A stretch of 64,000 nt of DNA from JAOABP01 sp964590395 (GCA_964590395.1 CAZPVT010000035.1:22026-86025); one strand, 5' to 3'. Shown: positions 35,804 through 44,671, numbered from the stretch's first letter. Made by a program: numbers and translations. The notes: a model not told the origin generated them from the letters alone.

Positions 35804-37147
35804 CTAAGCCACCGCCACCTTTTCGGGCAAAATTCCTGCCTGACGCAAGCGCATCATATCCAGTTTCTCAACACATCCCTTGATAAACAACCGGATTCCG
35901 CCCCCACTTTTTTTACTTACTATGGTGAGTAGTCTTTTCTGCTCCTCAATCGTCAGGTGAAAATCAGGGTATGCCCGTTCATAAATCTTGACCATCGTTG
36001 CGAACGCATTGGCAAGTGCCGGTTCAGAAAGTGGTGCTAACTCCAGTTTATGCCGGACTGAATTTGCCAGCCGTAGATACCCGTATTCCCCGGGTGTTGG
36101 TGTGGTGGCAAAGATGATCAAAATATACGGCTCCCGGTAGATGTAGGGAACCGGTCTTACCTGATTATGAACCAGCCGATCCGAAACCTTTAGCAACTGC
36201 TGGTCAAAAAGTGCAACCCGCACCAAGCCCTCCATAAAATTGATGCTCTTAGAGAGATAGACCACATCCCAGAGCCGGGTAACTGTCTCCGCCTCATCAA
36301 TTAACAAAACCATACCTTTAAAACCCAGTTTTCGGGAGATATAAGATATGCCGGAGATAATATTGCAGTAAAAGTCCGCCGCGGTGGAAAAGTCATATAG
36401 CGCGGGAATGCCCTGCGCACCGCGCACCCGGTAAGGGGTGCGCATCTCAATTGCATACTCCTTGGTGCTTTCCCCCTCTACCCACTGCCAGAAAACCTCA
36501 CTCTCCAGTGTGGTGGTATCCAGCCGTTTCAGTTTGCGCAACAATGGTCCGAAAAAGATATGGTCCGCAAGTTCCAGTTGGGTCGCCATACGCAACAACT
36601 CCCGAAAACCGCACTCTTTACCCTCATAAATGAACCGCAGATTATGCACCAGCTCCCGATAAACACGTTTGGGACGATGGGGCGAGACCTCAACCGGGTC
36701 AAACTGCACCAAACTGGTAACCATCCCCCTGCTCAGCGCCCGGTGATGGATCAACTCCAGAATATGAGTCTTGCCACTACCATACTCCCCCTGAAACATA
36801 TAGACATCACCATTGCCCTCTGCCAGTCCATTCAGCGCCCGCTCAATGGTCTTCAACTCCTCATCTCTGCCAAAGGTAAAAAGTTCCACATTCTGATGCG
36901 GCACAATCCCCAGCCGGAACGCCTCAATCATCCGGCAGGCGCTCACCAGGTCAATCGACCTTACCCCAGCGACCGCCGAGTCCAGGATATCCTCATCAAC
37001 TGTAAACAGAAACCGCACCCGGCTTTTCGGTAGCCAGAGGCGCAGACCGGTCTGAAATCTAACCAGAATTTCGCTCCCCTGCCACCGGCTGTCAAGGATC
37101 TCACCCTCGCCGAAGACCGGATGCGAGACCAGTTTAGAACTCCTCAC
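35804..37147 (-). CDS. BrxD-like (DUF2791) P-loop ATPase, second copy, with SH3-like N-terminus
   Basis: A 447-aa protein. Walker A GEYGSGKTHILE (120-131) and Walker B GMVLLIDEAETVTRLWD (278-294) fit the BREX ATP-binding family (PF10923-type). A segment at residues 5-45 (LVSHPVFGEGEILDSRW) resembles the small SH3-like nucleic-acid-contacting module at the C-terminus of UvrD/PcrA helicases. That segment is absent from the first copy. Conserved TFGRDEELKTIERALNGLAE marks the ATPase domain entrance. The start overlaps the previous gene by 14 bp. A role in DNA-linked defence is inferred from the family. Confidence 0.78.
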   Translation of the reverse strand: MRSSKLVSHPVFGEGEILDSRWQGSEILVRFQTGLRLWLPKSRVRFLFTVDEDILDSAVAGVRSIDLVSACRMIEAFRLGIVPHQNVELFTFGRDEELKTIERALNGLAEGNGDVYMFQGEYGSGKTHILELIHHRALSRGMVTSLVQFDPVEVSPHRPKRVYRELVHNLRFIYEGKECGFRELLRMATQLELADHIFFGPLLRKLKRLDTTTLESEVFWQWVEGESTKEYAIEMRTPYRVRGAQGIPALYDFSTAADFYCNIISGISYISRKLGFKGMVLLIDEAETVTRLWDVVYLSKSINFMEGLVRVALFDQQLLKVSDRLVHNQVRPVPYIYREPYILIIFATTPTPGEYGYLRLANSVRHKLELAPLSEPALANAFATMVKIYERAYPDFHLTIEEQKRLLTIVSKKSGGGIRLFIKGCVEKLDMMRLRQAGILPEKVAVA

Positions 37148-38399
37148 TCTCCACTATCTCCCTTTCCCTTTTCTCTAAACGCTGGGTGGTAACCTTGAGC
37201 AGTTTCTCCGCATCGGTGCTCGAAAAACTACTACCCGGGCTGGCACGGAAACGGTGCAGGACCTCAATCGCCGCAACCACAAAAAGCCGCCGGTAACTCA
37301 CATCCAGCACAAAACTTTTTACCGCAACGGTCGCCAGCGTTGCCAGCGCCCGCTCCACATCAGGCAGATTGGCATCGTAAGCCACCTCAAACAGCCATTT
37401 AAGACGCATCCCCAGTTGGGTCAGAAATGTTACTGGCTCCACTCCCAGGTCCTCTAAGTTGATCTTCACCCCGACCGGATTGGTCTCAGAGAACACGCTC
37501 CTTAATCGCTGTTTCAGCGCCTCATAGACCGGACCTGAACCCTCAAGGAACAGATTCTCATCCGGCACCGCATAGAAAAACATCGCTCCGGGCAGGCGGG
37601 AGTTGCCACACTCATCAACCAGTTGCCGGAGATTGTCCAGTGCCCGACGCTTATCCCGCGACGAGGAGATTGACATTCCCCTTTCCGCTTCGTCAAAAAG
37701 CAAAACCAGCCCGCGATACCCGATTGAATGCACCCACTGGATTAGCGAGCGCAACATCCGGAATGCGGTGGACTTGTCAATCCGCTCTGAAATCCGGAAC
37801 CTCGCCCGCGCCTCCTTCCCGACCTCCTCACCCTTCAACCACTGCACCGCCTCCTGAAAACCGTCAAAATCCTCTGCCAGCAGAGACTGGAACGCACCCC
37901 GCACCGCATTAAAGAAACTGGTGGAGTCGGTCATCGGCAGATCCAGTAGATACCCGCTCAACCGATCAACCTTCTCCTCCTTTTTCCGCCACTCTCCAAC
38001 CCAGCGCCGGATAACCGATTCAATCCCTTTTTCCACCAGCGGTGCGATCCCGTCAGTCTTCTGCGGTGCGGACAGGTTCAACGCGATCGCCTTGTAAACC
38101 AGTTCCAGTTTATCAAAAGGACACTCAGTAGGGTTCAGCGCCACATAGGCAACGCAGTAACTGTGCTTGAATGCCAGATTGCGCACCGAATAAAGAAAAT
38201 GGGTCTTGCCACCACCATAATTGCCGGTGATCAGTTTAAAACTGGAAAGGTTATATTTCAGCATTCCGTTCAGATACTCATCCTCAATCACCTTCAGATA
38301 CCTTTCCAGCCCGACGGTAAAAGCCTCAATGCCAAACTCCGGCGGAGTCCCGGTTGAACCCAACTTATTGATTATTGCCCGTGCCAGTTCCCTCTCCAT
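37134..38399 (-). CDS. BrxD-like (DUF2791) P-loop ATPase, first copy
   Basis: A 421-aa protein from the ATG at 38399 (GGAGG 5 nt upstream). The longer frame starts inside the preceding gene and carries an unlikely Arg/Cys-rich leader. Walker A is GNYGGGKTHFLYS (59-71) and Walker B GLVLLFDEAERGMS (230-243). A C-terminal helical domain follows (DVSYRRLFVVAAIEVLHRFR). It belongs to the same family as the next gene, but the two are very divergent, suggesting an old duplication and perhaps a hetero-oligomer. It overlaps the upstream gene by 35 bp. Confidence 0.78.
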   Translation of the reverse strand: MERELARAIINKLGSTGTPPEFGIEAFTVGLERYLKVIEDEYLNGMLKYNLSSFKLITGNYGGGKTHFLYSVRNLAFKHSYCVAYVALNPTECPFDKLELVYKAIALNLSAPQKTDGIAPLVEKGIESVIRRWVGEWRKKEEKVDRLSGYLLDLPMTDSTSFFNAVRGAFQSLLAEDFDGFQEAVQWLKGEEVGKEARARFRISERIDKSTAFRMLRSLIQWVHSIGYRGLVLLFDEAERGMSISSSRDKRRALDNLRQLVDECGNSRLPGAMFFYAVPDENLFLEGSGPVYEALKQRLRSVFSETNPVGVKINLEDLGVEPVTFLTQLGMRLKWLFEVAYDANLPDVERALATLATVAVKSFVLDVSYRRLFVVAAIEVLHRFRASPGSSFSSTDAEKLLKVTTQRLEKREREIVESEEF

Positions 38400-39267
38400 A
38401 AACGCCTCCATTTCTCCTCTCCGCCGGCACAAAAGAAATATAAGAGTAATATGTGCCCTCCCCTTCCGGAGTATCCGGTACCCAAAGCGCCTTTGCCTTC
38501 TCCCCGGTGGCATCAAAATTGGCAACCGACAGTTTAATCTGCCATCCCTGGACCATCCGCACACTGGAACTCCTCAGCAGATAAAGGTCATAACTGAACC
38601 GGATCCGCGGATACTCCTTAAAATTGTCCCGGGTTGGGTTCACCCGAAAACTCTCCGACTGCATCAGGATCACCAGTTCACCCAAAAGGTCCACAAGAAA
38701 AACCCTCTCCCCATCATTTAAACCTTTTGCCCTTATCACCCGCTGATAAGCCTGCCAGAGATTAAAAAGAAATCTCTCCGGTTCCCTTATTCCACCCTTA
38801 ACCAGGCTCTCCTGATAACCCCGCACGGTCTTTGCCAGTGCGAAAGGCTCAAGCGGCACTCCGCTCTTTAACCGCTCAATCTCCGGACCCCAGAAAATCG
38901 TTGCTCTGCCGGTCGTAAAATCTGCCCGCACACTGAAAAACCCGATCCGCAAAAACGGCAACTGCCCCTTAACCACCAGTCCGCTTCCCTCCAGTGCGGT
39001 AAACAGTTTTCTACCGAACTCAAACCGGAACTCCTCAATCGCCTGCGCCACCAAAGCCCGCTCATCATTCAGCCAGTTCAGCAGCCGTTCCTGCAACTCT
39101 CCCGGAGGAAAAGCTTTGACCTTCTCCTCGATCTCACCCAGCAATTTTTCCCGCTCATAGGCATTGTCCACCGGCGCGGTCAAAAAACGCTGATAAGCAA
39201 TGAGCCGCTTGCTGAGCGCCTGTGCCTGAACCGCAACTTCTTTTAAACCTCTGATCAGCCCTTCCAT
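38365..39267 (-). CDS. Unrecognised ~300-aa protein heading the BrxD-BrxHI-like operon
   Basis: A 300-aa protein from the ATG at 39267; an in-frame GTG and a more upstream start (39318) are possible, since the ribosome site is unclear. The N-terminal ~110 residues are predicted helical (QALSKRLIAYQRFLTAPVDN and a Glu/Lys-rich stretch). The rest looks mixed alpha/beta, with FLRIGFFSVRADFTTGRATI, IRFSYDLYLLRSSSVRMVQG and a C-terminal GEGTYYSYISFVPAE. No signal peptide, membrane span or catalytic motif is seen. It overlaps ATPase 1 by 35 bp, so it is very probably part of the same system. Confidence 0.75.
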   Translation of the reverse strand: MEGLIRGLKEVAVQAQALSKRLIAYQRFLTAPVDNAYEREKLLGEIEEKVKAFPPGELQERLLNWLNDERALVAQAIEEFRFEFGRKLFTALEGSGLVVKGQLPFLRIGFFSVRADFTTGRATIFWGPEIERLKSGVPLEPFALAKTVRGYQESLVKGGIREPERFLFNLWQAYQRVIRAKGLNDGERVFLVDLLGELVILMQSESFRVNPTRDNFKEYPRIRFSYDLYLLRSSSVRMVQGWQIKLSVANFDATGEKAKALWVPDTPEGEGTYYSYISFVPAERRNGGVYGEGTGTGNNQ

Positions 39268-39367
39268 AATCCTAACAGTATAATTCACCTCTCCCAAACT
39301 GTCAAACCCCTTCAACACAGAGTTAACGATACCCCCGGTCCTCGCGAGGTGGCAATCCGCCTTTTCC

Positions 39368-39470
39368 TGTCATTGCGAGCGAGCCTTTGGCGAGCGTGGC
39401 AATCTCTTTGCGTAAAACAACACCTTTACCCGCAAAGAGATTCCTTCGCCCTTCGGGCTCGGAATGACAG
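39368..39470. repeat. Dispersed palindromic repeat, copy 2
   Basis: TGTCATTGCGAGCGAGCC at the left and CTCGGAATGACA at the right, with internal GTGGCAATCTCTTTGCG matched by CGCAAAGAGATTCC. An imperfect ~100-bp palindrome. Confidence 0.8.
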
Positions 39471-39480
39471 AAAAGGAAAC

Positions 39481-39576
39481 GTCATTGCGTTCTGCTGTAG
39501 GCAGGTGGCAATCTATAAGCAGGTAAACTGGCATCACACGCCAAGAGATTGCTTCGGCTTCGCCATCGCAATGACG
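39481..39576. repeat. Dispersed palindromic repeat, copy 3
   Basis: GTCATTGCG...GTGGCAATCT at the left and AGAGATTGCTTCGGCTTCGC ending GCAATGACG at the right. It lies 10 bp after copy 2. Confidence 0.75.
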
Positions 39577-39647
39577 AATGATGACGGTGCGGATAACAGG
39601 AAGAGGCAAAGTAATTATCTTCAGTTATGTATATCAATATGAATTAC

Positions 39648-39676
39648 TTGACAAAACAGTAAAAAATCGTTATGTT
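39648..39676 (+). promoter_or_regulatory. Strong promoter of the 1250-aa protein gene
   Basis: TTGACA (39648-39653), exactly 17 bp, TATGTT (39671-39676), followed by GAGAGGAGG 5 nt before the GTG start. Confidence 0.8.
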
Positions 39677-39699
39677 TAACTAAAAGAGAGGAGGATAAC

Positions 39700-42600
39700 G
39701 TGGAATGTCGTAAGGAAGAGCCACACTGTTTGCTGGCAGATACCTCAGTGTTTGTTGGTTTTACCTCAGCACCACTCGGGGAGGAAAAGGAGTTTATTGA
39801 GTATATCAAACAACTCTTCATCACCTACCGGGAAGGACGTGTGGAGAAAAACGGCAGGAAAATTCAGGGGCTTGCTCACTACCTGCAGAGTGATGAGGAG
39901 GAAGGGAAAAGGCAGTTTAAAAAATATTTCTATCAACCTGCGGTCTACTATCTTTTGGGTGCGTTTGATTTGGCGATCCTTTCGCTGATTGAGGATTTTG
40001 AGTTTCCGGTCCAGGCATTTTCTCCGGGTGATCCGAACCTTCCCCTTTGGGAAAACAACAACCCGCATCAGGACAACAACCTTTTACAGCCCCCGCTTAA
40101 CTTCACCTACCAGATGCTTGTCGGAATGGTGCCCCGCTGGGATAATGATGAGACACCTAACAACAGCCGCGGACTGTATCAGCGCAAGTTACTAAAACTG
40201 GCAGATAAAACATTCCTCAACGACAACCCCGGCGCCAACCAGCAGTTTCTCCCTTTAATGGGGATATTTCAAATCAAGTTAAATACCAGTTTTCTGGTTG
40301 GTGCGGGCACCGGGTTAATTCGCTCCATGGTCAAGGCAATGGACTCCCTTTTCACCCTGCAACACCGGGAGAAAAACCCTGACCCTAAAATCCAGATCAT
40401 CATTCTCGAAAGTTACTCCTGGCATGAGTTGACACTGCTGGTCTTTACCGACTCGTATCAAAAAATTGTCAGTTTTATCAAACTGCTCAGAAATCTTGAC
40501 CTTGCCACAATGGGCTTTCTCCTCTTACGCACCCATAAACAGCAGAAAAACCGCACCGTTACCTCCCATACTGAAAAAAACAGTTCTTATCGCGCCGACT
40601 GGGAACATCTGTTACAACTACCCAATCTCTATAAGTTGGTAAAGGACTACAACTGGGACAAAATCCAGGTTCCAGCACTGCTGGACCCGGCAAAGATAAA
40701 GTCTAATCAGAAAAAAATTGATGAGGTCTGCGCTGACCCGGGATTCCCCTTCAACATCCCGGCTGAATGCCAGGCGGTTCCACCGTTTGGCACCCATATC
40801 CTTTTCAGCACCGCCAGCCACTTCTGCTTTTCCGCAGAGTTACTTAACGAAACAAAACAGAGCGCGCTTCTGAATACAATTGCGGACGATGACCGGACCT
40901 ACCTTTTTTGGCGCTGGAATGTGAAGGCGGGACATGACACCACTGCCGCTCAACTCTTAAAACTGAATAAACACTTCCTGAGTATGGTGGGTAGAAGTGA
41001 TATGCTCGCACCGTGCGAACGTGCTGATGGAGAAATCCGGCTCGGACCGCTTTCTTCACGCCAGCTGGTGCAGACCGGCATAAAAATCCTCGAACAGTTG
41101 CACAATTACCGGCAGTTTGTAGTCGAGTGTATTGAAAATGAAGGGGTCGCCCGTGCCGAATGCACCGAACATTCTGCCGGTGTCTTCTCCCGCTACGCAA
41201 TCGTGGGTATCGAACTGGAAAAGGGAGAGCCCCAGTCTACCCCAAGACTACCGGCAGGCCATATCAGTGGTGATCAGGTGCGGAAGAAGTTTGCCTTCAG
41301 TAAAACAGAGATTGACGAGGTTTATCAGGATCTGAGAAAACTGCAGATCCACAAAGTAATCACCGAGCGGGTGCTCAACGCCTTCAACCTCTTAAACGAT
41401 GGTATTGTCGACAACTTCACCTTCTCCACATTCCTTGAACTGAAGCCCTATCTCGAAAAAATCCGGGAGATAATTAAGGAACCACCAACCCGCCAGCCAG
41501 ACGAACTCGGTGCCCGGCTGAACCTCCTGCTCGATAACTTTGAAGCGGGCTGGCGTAACCGATTTTACGGTGGCTGGCACCTGGGTGAGGTTACTGACTT
41601 CAACATCGATTTTAAAGGCGGTATCCAGCAAATCCTTTCGGCGATCAGCACCGCCTACCGGTTAATCAGTTGGGCTCTGAACGGTGAGGACCGGACGATC
41701 GCAGTGGTAACCGGCGAACCGGGCATCGCAGTGGATAAAGACTGCCTGCGCCTCTCATTTTTTGACATCTTTGCCCCGGAGTTCTTCGCTGCCCGGGTAG
41801 GTCATGAGGCATCAGAGCAACTTCTGGAAATCACCACTGATGAATTAGATGAGGAACTATTCCGGATAGTAAAAAGATACATCTGGACCGAAACCTATCA
41901 AACCGAAAAGCATTTTGACAGTATCATTACCAGCTCATTTGCCCGATTCCGCCGGGATATTCGGGAGATCCTCCTCTTCCCAGACCTGGAACCCGCGGTC
42001 TGCCGGGATTACACTGGATTAAAAGAACGACTGAAAAAAATCCGCAACTGGCTTGAGCACTACAAGAAGTTGAGGGATGCCGCAGATAAAATTCATATCT
42101 CTCACCATCTTTTTAAGGAAAGATGTAAAAATTTCTTAGAACAAACCGACGAGGGCAAATCCTGCTCCCATCTGAGTAAGGCATTCCAGGACTATTTGAA
42201 AAACAACTTAACCGTTGAAGAGGCGGTTGCCCACTGTCAGGCACTGGAAGTAACCGCCTGCCGGATAAATCATGCGGTTAACGAAAAAGGGCTTGATACT
42301 CTGGTGCACCTCATCGACAGTTTAAGTGATCCCCGACTCTGCCAAAGAGGAAGGAATATCTACCGGGAGATAAAGAGGTCCGCCACTGCCTTTTACCTTT
42401 TCACCCAGCCCTTGCCCTATCAGGAGGAGTTTCTCTTACCCTTAAGGGTGGTATGTAAGTTAGAACCGCTCCTGGAAAGAGTCTTCAACTACACCCAACG
42501 GCACAACCTTTTTAATCAGATTTTTGCCGACATCTGCAACTATATGATTATCTACGGTGAAGATGCTGAGTTGTTTACCTATCAGATGCTGGGCAATTTT

Positions 42601-43452
42601 GTCGTGGAACCGAGCAGTTGGAAGCCTGATTATCAGGTTGACAGACTGCGCCTGCAGGAAACGGTCCTCAGGACATTCCTCACAATCAGTTCCGCACCTG
42701 AAGCGATAGGACGGTTAAACGAGATAAAAAAAATGGTGAAAAGTTATTTTCTGGAACTGGGGGATGAGACAATAATTGATGAGGCGCTCAGTATTGGCGA
42801 GAGGACGCGCACCCATCACTTTGCCCGCTGGTGCAAGTCCGCCTATCAACTTGCCAGCGTTCCGCTTGCTTTCCGGCGCTGTCGGGATGACTGGTACGAA
42901 TTCACGCGCCAATACCGGAATATTAACACCGTTTTTGCGGATGACCGGGAAGCGGTAAGGTTTGACTTAAACGAAGCCTACGAGCGGGCACTTTTCTGTC
43001 TGGAACAGGGCAGGGTCTGCCCGAGTGGCAAATTACGCCCCCAACTTAGAAAATTCTTTCAGGACAAACCGAAAAAAAAGTGCCCGATTGAACTTGACCA
43101 CTGGTTTGACTTCTGCTCGGTGGCCGGAGTATTAAGGGCGTATCTCACTTTGACCAAAAAATATTCCGGGGCAGAACCTGGGAAAAATGTGCTAAAATTA
43201 AAACAGGGTGCACCGGACACCCCCCCGGGAAAACCGTTTAGCAGATTCCATCCCCGGGGTGGCTTTTTCACCAACCAGGACCGCTACCGCCGGTACCTGT
43301 TTATGCTCCGGGCAGCATTCACGATGTCCCTTCAGGATATCGCCGAGAAGGTAAAATTCAGGCAAATCGAATACGAGTTAAAAGAAAAGGAACTGCTCGC
43401 CAAGAAAAAAGAGGAAGGTGAAAATTGGCTGAAAGAGTTAGGTAATTGGTGA
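39700..43452 (+). CDS. Unrecognised 1250-aa protein of a putative novel system
   Basis: A large cytoplasmic-type protein, without signal peptide or clear membrane span. The GTG start follows GAGAGGAGG-N5. The N-terminal ~450 residues are mixed alpha/beta, with repeated-looking segments such as YYLLGAFDLAILSLIEDFEF, IIILESYSWHELTLLVFTDS and THILFSTASHFCFSAELL. The rest is long and mainly helical, ending in a Lys/Glu-rich coiled tail. I see no Walker, nuclease, methyltransferase, protease or phosphatase motif. It is followed after 39 bp by a sigma factor gene. The function cannot be named. Confidence 0.85.
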   Translation: MECRKEEPHCLLADTSVFVGFTSAPLGEEKEFIEYIKQLFITYREGRVEKNGRKIQGLAHYLQSDEEEGKRQFKKYFYQPAVYYLLGAFDLAILSLIEDFEFPVQAFSPGDPNLPLWENNNPHQDNNLLQPPLNFTYQMLVGMVPRWDNDETPNNSRGLYQRKLLKLADKTFLNDNPGANQQFLPLMGIFQIKLNTSFLVGAGTGLIRSMVKAMDSLFTLQHREKNPDPKIQIIILESYSWHELTLLVFTDSYQKIVSFIKLLRNLDLATMGFLLLRTHKQQKNRTVTSHTEKNSSYRADWEHLLQLPNLYKLVKDYNWDKIQVPALLDPAKIKSNQKKIDEVCADPGFPFNIPAECQAVPPFGTHILFSTASHFCFSAELLNETKQSALLNTIADDDRTYLFWRWNVKAGHDTTAAQLLKLNKHFLSMVGRSDMLAPCERADGEIRLGPLSSRQLVQTGIKILEQLHNYRQFVVECIENEGVARAECTEHSAGVFSRYAIVGIELEKGEPQSTPRLPAGHISGDQVRKKFAFSKTEIDEVYQDLRKLQIHKVITERVLNAFNLLNDGIVDNFTFSTFLELKPYLEKIREIIKEPPTRQPDELGARLNLLLDNFEAGWRNRFYGGWHLGEVTDFNIDFKGGIQQILSAISTAYRLISWALNGEDRTIAVVTGEPGIAVDKDCLRLSFFDIFAPEFFAARVGHEASEQLLEITTDELDEELFRIVKRYIWTETYQTEKHFDSIITSSFARFRRDIREILLFPDLEPAVCRDYTGLKERLKKIRNWLEHYKKLRDAADKIHISHHLFKERCKNFLEQTDEGKSCSHLSKAFQDYLKNNLTVEEAVAHCQALEVTACRINHAVNEKGLDTLVHLIDSLSDPRLCQRGRNIYREIKRSATAFYLFTQPLPYQEEFLLPLRVVCKLEPLLERVFNYTQRHNLFNQIFADICNYMIIYGEDAELFTYQMLGNFVVEPSSWKPDYQVDRLRLQETVLRTFLTISSAPEAIGRLNEIKKMVKSYFLELGDETIIDEALSIGERTRTHHFARWCKSAYQLASVPLAFRRCRDDWYEFTRQYRNINTVFADDREAVRFDLNEAYERALFCLEQGRVCPSGKLRPQLRKFFQDKPKKKCPIELDHWFDFCSVAGVLRAYLTLTKKYSGAEPGKNVLKLKQGAPDTPPGKPFSRFHPRGGFFTNQDRYRRYLFMLRAAFTMSLQDIAEKVKFRQIEYELKEKELLAKKKEEGENWLKELGNW

Positions 43453-43454
43453 TG

Positions 43455-43483
43455 TTACCGCAGGCGATACCATTCCGTATCTT
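43455..43483 (+). promoter_or_regulatory. Possible internal promoter of the sigma factor gene
   Basis: TTACCG (43455-43460), 17 bp, TATCTT (43478-43483), 8 nt before an ATG that lacks a Shine-Dalgarno sequence. This would give a leaderless transcript separate from the large gene. Confidence 0.4.
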
Positions 43484-43491
43484 TAAGTGTA

Positions 43492-44124
43492 ATGGCACGA
43501 CTTTCTGGCTCGGTCCTCGGTCGGGGTTTAAATGCAGTAAAAAGCCTGTTTGAAACCGAAATCCGGACCCCGACTGAGCAATTTATCCGTCAGCGCATCC
43601 GTCAGCGCCACATTTTAACCAATTCTGAACTGGACGAACTCGTTGAAAATGTATATCAGCGCATCGCCCGGGCAATCCCGACTTATGACCCGCTCTGCGC
43701 TCAGAACCCATTCTCCTGGTTGATGACGATCGTTGACCACTGTACGGTTGACTATCTCCGTGCCCACCGCCGGACAGTTAAATATCCGGGCAGGAACCGC
43801 AAAAAAAATAATAACGACACCACCGAGTATGAGCCTTATGACCCTGATACCCCTACTCCGGAAGAGTCCTACCAGATTAAAAGGGCGCACAAAATCCTGA
43901 TTGATGCCCTGCCGAAATTACTACCGGATGAGCGGGAGATGCTCTTGATTATCTCCCTTTTTCCGGACATGAACTACCGGGAGATAATTAATATTACCGG
44001 GCATAAAACCCAGTCCGCAGCAAAACAGTGTAAATACCGGATGGCAAAAAAGATGCGGCAAATTCTCGCTGATATGGGATATCGCTGGGAGATGTTTGGT
44101 GAAGCATTTAAGATTAAAAAATAG
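43492..44124 (+). CDS. ECF-type sigma-70 family factor
   Basis: A 210-aa protein. Region 2 spans ~28-94 (ELDELVENVYQRIARAIPTY, then NPFSWLMTIVDHCTVDYLRA). A polar Asn/Asp/Pro-rich linker (~95-125) leads to region 4 at ~133-192 (LPDEREMLLIISLFPDMNYR, then EIINITGHKTQSAAKQCKYR, a helix-turn-helix). There is no anti-sigma gene adjacent. It sits between the 1250-aa protein gene and a 116-aa gene and probably controls them or responds with them. Its target promoters are unknown. Confidence 0.85.
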   Translation: MARLSGSVLGRGLNAVKSLFETEIRTPTEQFIRQRIRQRHILTNSELDELVENVYQRIARAIPTYDPLCAQNPFSWLMTIVDHCTVDYLRAHRRTVKYPGRNRKKNNNDTTEYEPYDPDTPTPEESYQIKRAHKILIDALPKLLPDEREMLLIISLFPDMNYREIINITGHKTQSAAKQCKYRMAKKMRQILADMGYRWEMFGEAFKIKK

Positions 44125-44230
44125 CATCATTTCCCCTCTCCGTGTCTGCCCGAACATTGGAGAAAGGGTAAAACTAAACTTGGTGAGCAATTTCGGGCAT
44201 TTAAAATCCAAACAAAAGGAGGTGACTTGA

Positions 44231-44581
44231 ATGGATAAAAAAGAGCGACTCCAGTGGAACAAATGGGTTGCTGAAGCAACCGACTACTGTCTGAAAAGGC
44301 TCGGTCAGGCGATAAAGTCGCGCCGACTGCACCAGTTCAAGCCCGGTGATTTAGTGCGCGAATGGGCAAAAAAGCACAACATCAGCCGCGCAAATATGAA
44401 AGCCTTCATCCAGGAGGTCAAAAGTGCGGTTGAAGGTGCGGTTCTTACCTATGGACTGGTAGAAGATATCCAGAAGAAACGTCAGATGGTAATCGCCCGG
44501 TCAAAAAGGCTCTTTTACAGCGGGGTCTATACCCTTTATGAGCCGAAAAAGGCAGACTGGCAAGACGAAGAGGAAGAGTAA
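44231..44581 (+). CDS. Unrecognised small helical protein downstream of the sigma factor
   Basis: A 116-aa protein with AAAGGAGGTG before the ATG. It is rich in Lys/Arg/Trp and predicted helical. The KHNISRANMKAFIQEVKSAV segment could be a helix-turn-helix-like or protein-binding unit, and the tail is acidic (DWQDEEEE). No known family is recognised. It lies 106 bp after the sigma factor on the same strand; a regulatory role in the same unit is plausible but unproven. Confidence 0.7.
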   Translation: MDKKERLQWNKWVAEATDYCLKRLGQAIKSRRLHQFKPGDLVREWAKKHNISRANMKAFIQEVKSAVEGAVLTYGLVEDIQKKRQMVIARSKRLFYSGVYTLYEPKKADWQDEEEE

Positions 44582-44671
44582 TAAAATAGATTGTTTGGCT
44601 AAGGTAGGGTAATCAGGGTACTCAAGTAGCGGTAGAAGAGAGTTGTCCTGAAACTGCGTCTCTGTCTGAAC

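Larger units (their letters stand above)
39268..39699. other. Intergenic region between the two arms of the putative system
   Basis: About 430 bp between divergent genes. It contains two consecutive copies of the ~100-bp palindromic repeat (39368-39470 and 39481-39576) and then the promoter of the 1250-aa protein gene. I could not recognise a promoter for the minus-strand operon. No coding sequence is supported. Confidence 0.6.

Noticed and set aside
37000..39267. Long upstream extension of the first BrxD-like ATPase (start near 38564)
   Set aside because: The additional 55 residues are Arg/Cys-rich, lie within the previous gene and lack a ribosome site, while the ATG at 38399 has GGAGG at 5 nt.
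39368..39576. CRISPR array from the repeated CATTGCGAG/AATGAC motifs
   Set aside because: The units are inverted arms of ~100-bp palindromes, not short direct repeats with unique spacers, and no cas gene is nearby.
33688..44581. Complete BREX system
   Set aside because: No PglX methyltransferase, PglZ phosphatase, PglW kinase or large BrxC/PglY ATPase is present, so only a BREX-like subset can be claimed.
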